Below, one piece after another: positions 52,707-56,241 of a stretch of 56,241 nucleotides of DNA. Position 1 is the first letter of the stretch. Each line of letters opens with the position of its first letter. Source of the stretch: Desmonostoc geniculatum HA4340-LM1 (GTDB taxonomy: Bacteria > Cyanobacteriota > Cyanobacteriia > Cyanobacteriales > Nostocaceae); the NCBI GenBank assembly GCA_019359545.1, contig JAHHHB010000036.1, positions 1 through 56,241 of the forward strand, in the 5' to 3' direction. Position numbers and translations under genes: made by a program. Under the pieces are notes generated by a model. It had not been told where the DNA came from, did not search any database, and worked only from the letters and a program-made list of their open reading frames with translations.

Positions 52707-53573
52707 ATGGAAACCAAACAGCTAGGAAAAACTGGTATCTTTGTGAGTGCGATCGGTTTGGGTGGTATGCCGATGTCAATCTATAATCGCCCTCCCGAAT
52801 CGGAATCCATCCCAGTGATTCATCGCGCTTTAGATCTCGGTATTACATTTATTGACACCGCCGACTCTTACTGCAAAGATGAATCTGACAAGCATCACAA
52901 CGAGCGGCTAATTCACAACGCACTTGCTAGTTACAAAGGCGATATCAGCCAAGTGATTGTCGCAACTAAAGGCGGTTTGATGCGTCCCGATGGTAATTGG
53001 ACACGCAACGGTAACCCAGAACACCTGCGCCAAACCATTAGAGTTAGCTTTGAGGCTTTGGGTGGCACTAAACCCATCGATGTCTGGCAATACCATTCCC
53101 CCGATAATAATTACACCATTGAAGAATCCCTTGCACCAGTCAAAGAAGCAGTAGAAGCAGGTTTAATTCGGTTTGTCGGAGTTTCTAACTTCTCCGTTGA
53201 ACAAATTAAGCGGGCACAGGATATCGTGGATATCGTCTCAGTGCAGAATCAATACAGCCCTTGGGAACGACAGCCAGAAATTGACGGCGTGTTGGAGTAT
53301 TGCCAACAGCAAGGATTGACTTTTTTACCCTGGAGTCCCTTTGGTGGTAGGCGTCGTCATCAGGACTTAGAAGATATTGCAGCGATCGCTCAGTTGGCTA
53401 AAGAAAAAGGCGTGTCAGTGTAAAATATCGTTCTGGCGTGGTTGCGTTCCAAGTCGCCTGTTATTTTGCCAATTCCTGGGGCTAGCAAAATTTCCAGCAT
53501 TGAAGACTCAGCACAAGCTATCAATGTGAAACTATCTGATGAAGAAGTGCAAAAAATTGATCGGGCAACTTAA
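52707..53573 (+). pseudogene. Aldo/keto reductase interrupted by one in-frame stop
   Basis: The frame codes for a 288-codon aldo/keto reductase with one internal TAA at 53421-53423. The part before the stop (238 residues) has the catalytic set: Asp and Tyr in FIDTADSY, Lys in VATKGG and His in QYHSPD. The part after the stop continues in the same frame with NIVLAWLRSKSPVILPIPGA and LSDEEVQKIDRAT, the usual NADPH-binding C-terminal end, and stops at 53571. Only one base change (for example CAA or TAC to TAA) separates it from an intact gene. The truncated product would lack part of the cofactor site and is probably inactive. Sequencing error is the alternative. Confidence 0.88.
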
Positions 53574-53582
53574 TCATGATAT

Positions 53583-53804
53583 GAGAATTCAGAATTCAGG
53601 AGCCAGAAGTCAGAATCTACGGCCTATTTCAGGTAAATGAAGTAGCGGGGTAGGGGCACAGCCATGTTCCCTACAATTGTCTGCACCTCACCAAGTTGCA
53701 ATTTGGTGTATGTGGGTTTAGTATGATTACCGATCAAAGGAGGTAAATTCAGAATTTGATTTTTTTGACCTCCTGATTCCTCAATTCTGACTCCTGAATT
53801 CTTA
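53583..53804. repeat. GAATTC-repeat bounded element
   Basis: GAGAATTCAGAATTCAGGAG (53583-53602) faces CTCCTGATTCCTCAATTCTG and CTGAATTCTTA (53772-53804, in part). The interior has a GTAGGGGCA word (53651-53659) that resembles half of a GTAG palindrome. Confidence 0.5.
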
Positions 53805-53870
53805 CGTCATTATTCCAAATCAACACACTTGGAAAATACATATAGCCATTTTAGTTTGGATGCAATACGC

Positions 53871-53957
53871 TGTAGGGGCGCACAGCTGTGCATAGCGCGT
53901 ATGTGGGACAAACATTTGAGCTTAAGTTGACACCAATGACAGCTGTGCGCCCCTACA
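53871..53957. repeat. GTAG/CTAC palindrome split by a 47-bp insert
   Basis: The 19-base arms TGTAGGGGCGCACAGCTGT (53871-53889) and its reverse complement (53939-53957) are perfect. CAGCTGTGC stands at both edges of the interior (53883-53891 and 53940-53948 region) as a direct repeat, as if about 47 bp had been inserted in a 28-bp palindrome. Confidence 0.65.
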
Positions 53958-54093
53958 AACAGGCGTATTTTACCCAATTGAGAAGCGCTGTATAAATCAG
54001 GTTTCTTAAAAAAACTGGTTTTTTTATAAAGTAGGCTATCCATCAAATTAAACTTGGCATAGCACTCTCATCCAAGTCATTAAACTAAAATTT

Positions 54094-54930
54094 ATGCAGC
54101 CAAGTTCTGTAACCAGTAGGTTAAAGCAGATAGGGAAAGTACTTGCTGTTTTGCTACTGCTTTCCCCCTTTTACTTGCAAAATCCAGTAGACGCACAGCC
54201 ACAGGAAAATACTAAACTTCTGCCATTTTTTGATAATGTAGATAACCCAGTTCCTATTCGTTTTCCCCCAGGACAACAGGTAGATATCACACCACCGCCA
54301 CCGCAGCTAAATTCTTTTGATCAAGCTGTATTAAAAATTTGTGGTTCTATTGGTACGAAAGTTAGCAGTAATAGTTTTAAACAATTGTTATCTTCTTACC
54401 CAGATGTTTTACAGAAACTTCAGCAAGCTAGTGGCGGTGAATTGCGTCCAGGACGTAGGAACAAAGGACAATTTCTGGAAGATTTAACTAATATTTGGTT
54501 CAAACGTCGGGGATTCGAGCATATATTTTGCGGCGAAATATATAACGCCAATGATATTGGTGGGTTACATTTTTACGGCAGATATTTACAGCTACAAAAT
54601 GAAGGTATAGGGGGACGCTTACCAAATAATCAAGGGCGAGAGGAAGTTGTTCCTGGGGTGATTTATACAATGGGCGTAGTGATTAAACAGAAAAATCGTA
54701 CAGTCACAGATGTGATTAAAGGCTATGGCTATCTTAGCAATGCTGAAGAAATGCTTTTAGATACTACCAAAATATTTAAACTTCAAGGAAACAATGAGGG
54801 AGCGTGTATTTATAATGTACGCGATCGCGAAACGGGTAAATCGTTTCCTACAGTTTTTATCAGGGAAGAAAAAGCAATCATTACCTATTATCCTGATGCG
54901 ACTCCTCAAGGTACAAAATGTAGAAGTTAA
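54094..54930 (+). CDS. Secreted protein with EndoU-like nuclease domain
   Basis: A signal peptide (LAVLLLLSPFYLQNPVDAQ) precedes a Pro-rich linker and a C-terminal domain of about 150 residues. That domain resembles bacterial EndoU: a first His in FEHIFCGEI, a second in GGLHFYGRYLQ, and a C-terminal strand pair (FPTVFIREEKAIITYYPD) where family members carry the third catalytic position. EndoU enzymes cut RNA and in bacteria often serve as exported toxins. No immunity gene is evident downstream; the next gene is a GNAT acetyltransferase. The assignment rests on motif impression, so it needs a profile search. Four cysteines in the mature part suit export. Confidence 0.65.
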   Translation: MQPSSVTSRLKQIGKVLAVLLLLSPFYLQNPVDAQPQENTKLLPFFDNVDNPVPIRFPPGQQVDITPPPPQLNSFDQAVLKICGSIGTKVSSNSFKQLLSSYPDVLQKLQQASGGELRPGRRNKGQFLEDLTNIWFKRRGFEHIFCGEIYNANDIGGLHFYGRYLQLQNEGIGGRLPNNQGREEVVPGVIYTMGVVIKQKNRTVTDVIKGYGYLSNAEEMLLDTTKIFKLQGNNEGACIYNVRDRETGKSFPTVFIREEKAIITYYPDATPQGTKCRS

Positions 54931-55022
54931 ACTGGGAATTAGGGACTGGAATAAAGACCAAGAAATTAATCTACTCTATTAAAATTCATAGATAATCTGC
55001 ACTCAGCAGATAGAGAAAAGAG

Positions 55023-55559
55023 ATGATATTAGAAACAAATCGCTTGCTAATACGTGAGTTTTTGGAGGCAGATTGGCAGGTAGTTTTTGGCTATCAATCT
55101 GACCCTTTATACTTGCTTTACTGTGACTGTAATAATCGTACAGAGAATGATGTTTACGAGTTTGTTCAGATGTTTATTAATCAGCAAAAAGAACAACCAC
55201 GGACAAAATTTCAGTTAGCTGTTGTTCTTAAAGAAGAAAATCTACTCATTGGCAATTGTGGTATTCGTGTCAACAATCCTCAACTGAGAGAAGCAAACAT
55301 CGGCTATGAACTCAATCCTGAATATTGGGGACAAGGTTATGCAACAGAGGCAGCACACGCTATTTTAAACTTCGGCTTTGAAGAATTGAAAATGCATCGT
55401 ATTTGGTCATGGTGTGTTACAGAGAATATTGCTTCTGTAAGAGTTTTAGAAAAAATTGGTATGCGTCGTGAAGGTCATCTGCAAGAAAAAGAGTTAATTA
55501 AAGGCAGATGGTATGACAATTTTCTTTACGCTATTATTGAAGACCAGTGGAAAACATGA
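55023..55559 (+). CDS. GNAT acetyltransferase, RimJ/RimL-like
   Basis: The 178-residue protein has the GNAT fold. It starts LETNRLLIREFLEADW, as in RimJ/RimL and related N-acetyltransferases. The acetyl-CoA-binding motif A is YELNPEYWGQGYATEAA, followed by ENIASVRVLEKIGMRREG (motif B). It would acetylate a protein N-terminus, an amino group of a small molecule or an antibiotic; the substrate cannot be predicted. The start ATG follows AGAGAAAAGAG. It is 92 bases after the EndoU-like gene on the same strand, so co-transcription is possible, but nothing shows that it acts as an immunity protein. Confidence 0.92.
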   Translation: MILETNRLLIREFLEADWQVVFGYQSDPLYLLYCDCNNRTENDVYEFVQMFINQQKEQPRTKFQLAVVLKEENLLIGNCGIRVNNPQLREANIGYELNPEYWGQGYATEAAHAILNFGFEELKMHRIWSWCVTENIASVRVLEKIGMRREGHLQEKELIKGRWYDNFLYAIIEDQWKT

Positions 55560-55640
55560 CAGTTTTTTATCTAGTTATAAAGTAGTTTTAAATTTATTTA
55601 AATAGAGATATTTCCTAGTTATTTTTCCTCATTTATTCAT

Positions 55641-55764
55641 TAGACTTATTGCATAAATCAAAAAAAGAACCCCACCCCGCCTTGGACTTACGTCAAAGTC
55701 TCCCCTCTCCGCCTGCGGGGAGGGGCTGGGGGTGGGGTGTTAGGGGACTTTTGCAAGAGGTCTA
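55641..55764. mobile_element. MITE-like element with CCCCACCCC core hairpin
   Basis: The left end TAGACTTATTGCATAAATC (55641-55659) matches the reverse complement of the right end (55746-55764) at most positions. Inside, ACCCCACCCC (55669-55678) pairs with GGGGTGGGGT (near 55730-55739) around a second stem CCCCTCTCCGCC/GGGGAGGGG. The 124-bp element encodes nothing. Confidence 0.6.
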
Positions 55765-55815
55765 TTTTTTTTAAATTTTACACGTCAAAATATTTTCAAT
55801 CATCAAACAGCATTA

Positions 55816-56241
55816 CTATACTATGCCCGAAGCGATCGCATCTAATTTTTCAGCATCAAGTATCGTAATCTTCCCACCCCGACTATAGGCAATTACTGAC
55901 TTGAGACTTTTAATTAACCGCACACATTCTTCGTAAGTAATGCCGCTACTCCGAGCCATGCGATAATAAGGTAATTTGACTTTTAAACACTCTCCTTGTG
56001 GAGTTAAATCAGTTCCCGATTCTCCAGCAAAATATTGAATTAATCTCGCAAGACGAACAATAGCTCTTTCAGAAACTAATCCGTGGACTGTTTCATGTAA
56101 TTGCTGAATTCGACTAATGAACTACCCATAGTTGGCTTCGCCTGAACTATGGGTTTCTACATCCCATAGTTCGTTACTAGTAGAAGCTTCTATAGATTTT
56201 TGACGCTTCTTAGCCCCCAGTTGCCGCATCGATCCAGCTTG
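55816..56241 (-). pseudogene. 3' part of a Crp/Fnr-family regulator interrupted by a palindromic insertion
   Basis: The minus-strand frame runs off the window edge. After a basic stretch (SMRQLGAKKRQKSIEASTSN) come 18 codons made entirely of a 54-bp palindromic element that contains TAG at 56122-56124. The same frame then continues with ISRIQQLHETVHGLVSERA and the Crp-type winged-helix end (YYRMARSSGITYEECVRLIKSL, GGKITILDAEKLDAIA). Removing the 54 bp would restore a smooth reading frame. The DNA-binding part can therefore be made only by re-initiation. The effector domain lies outside the window. Base reading is direct; loss of function is inferred. Confidence 0.75.
56119..56172. repeat. 54-bp palindromic element inside the regulator gene
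   Basis: The element has three copies of the word AACTATGGG or its complement, so it can fold two ways: ACCCATAGTT / AACTATGGGT around GGCTTCGCCTG, and AACTATGGG... / CCCATAGTT around TTTCTACAT. Its outer ends GAACTA and TAGTTC are also inverse. Its length is a multiple of three, so the host frame is kept, but it brings a stop codon. Confidence 0.7.

Noticed and set aside
1..56241. tRNA, rRNA, prophage or CRISPR-Cas loci
   Set aside because: No T-loop/anticodon pattern, rRNA core, phage structural gene, cas gene or spaced repeat array was seen on either strand by eye; a tRNAscan or Infernal run was not possible.

Overview
The window looks like chromosomal DNA of a filamentous, heterocyst-type cyanobacterium close to Nostoc/Anabaena. 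The support is abundant HIP1 octamers (GCGATCGC), heptanucleotide tandem repeats between genes, an ntcA gene followed by a DUF3084 gene and a yqgF-like gene, an rbp-rpsU pair, and many cyanobacteria-restricted families (DUF3153, DUF3146, Zam-like RNase). This assignment comes from family recognition; no search was run.

Layout. 0.5-8.9 kb: clpP, a cyanobacterial hypothetical gene, an RNase II/R-family gene whose usual catalytic aspartates are replaced, ubiX, a LapA-type membrane gene, a small conserved gene and aroK. 8.9-11.4 kb: a fragment that reads like the variable region of a diversity-generating-retroelement (DGR) target, a periplasmic binding protein, and an antitoxin gene whose VapC partner survives only as its first 24 codons. 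11.4-23.4 kb: housekeeping genes (argB, azoR, pdxH, an AI-2E family permease, a 54-residue rubredoxin, an HI0933-type flavoprotein, rpsU, rbp, cysQ-like, a PfkB kinase, rsmI) separated by repeats. 23.4-33.4 kb: a decayed membrane gene, a GT39 glycosyltransferase, and an orphan two-module NRPS (A-T-C-A-T-TE) with a SAM methyltransferase upstream. 34.8-45.5 kb: an exopolysaccharide cluster (flippase, GT4, Wzy/ligase, Wzc-type tyrosine kinase, beta-helix protein, Wza-type exporter). 45.8-56.2 kb: ABC ATPase, hisB, fabI, ntcA, DUF3084, YqgF-like, DUF3146, an aldo/keto reductase broken by one stop codon, a secreted EndoU-like protein, a GNAT acetyltransferase and the 3' end of a Crp-type regulator carrying a palindromic insertion with a stop.

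How it fits together. The exopolysaccharide genes form one functional unit: lipid-linked repeat units would be built by glycosyltransferases, flipped by the Wzx-like protein, polymerised by the Wzy-like protein, and exported under Wzc/Wza control. NtcA is the nitrogen master regulator and has a perfect GTA-N8-TAC site in its own promoter. rbp and rpsU form a translation-related pair, and the rbp Shine-Dalgarno sequence lies inside a 12-bp hairpin. The NRPS and methyltransferase suggest a small modified dipeptide.

A notable theme is repeat-driven gene decay. There are five palindromes of 28-29 bp (one of them split) that start with GTAG and end with CTAC, at least four MITE-like elements (one with an 8-bp target duplication), and several genes truncated or interrupted. 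No tRNA, rRNA or CRISPR array was seen. All coordinates, domain positions and specificity codes were read by eye.
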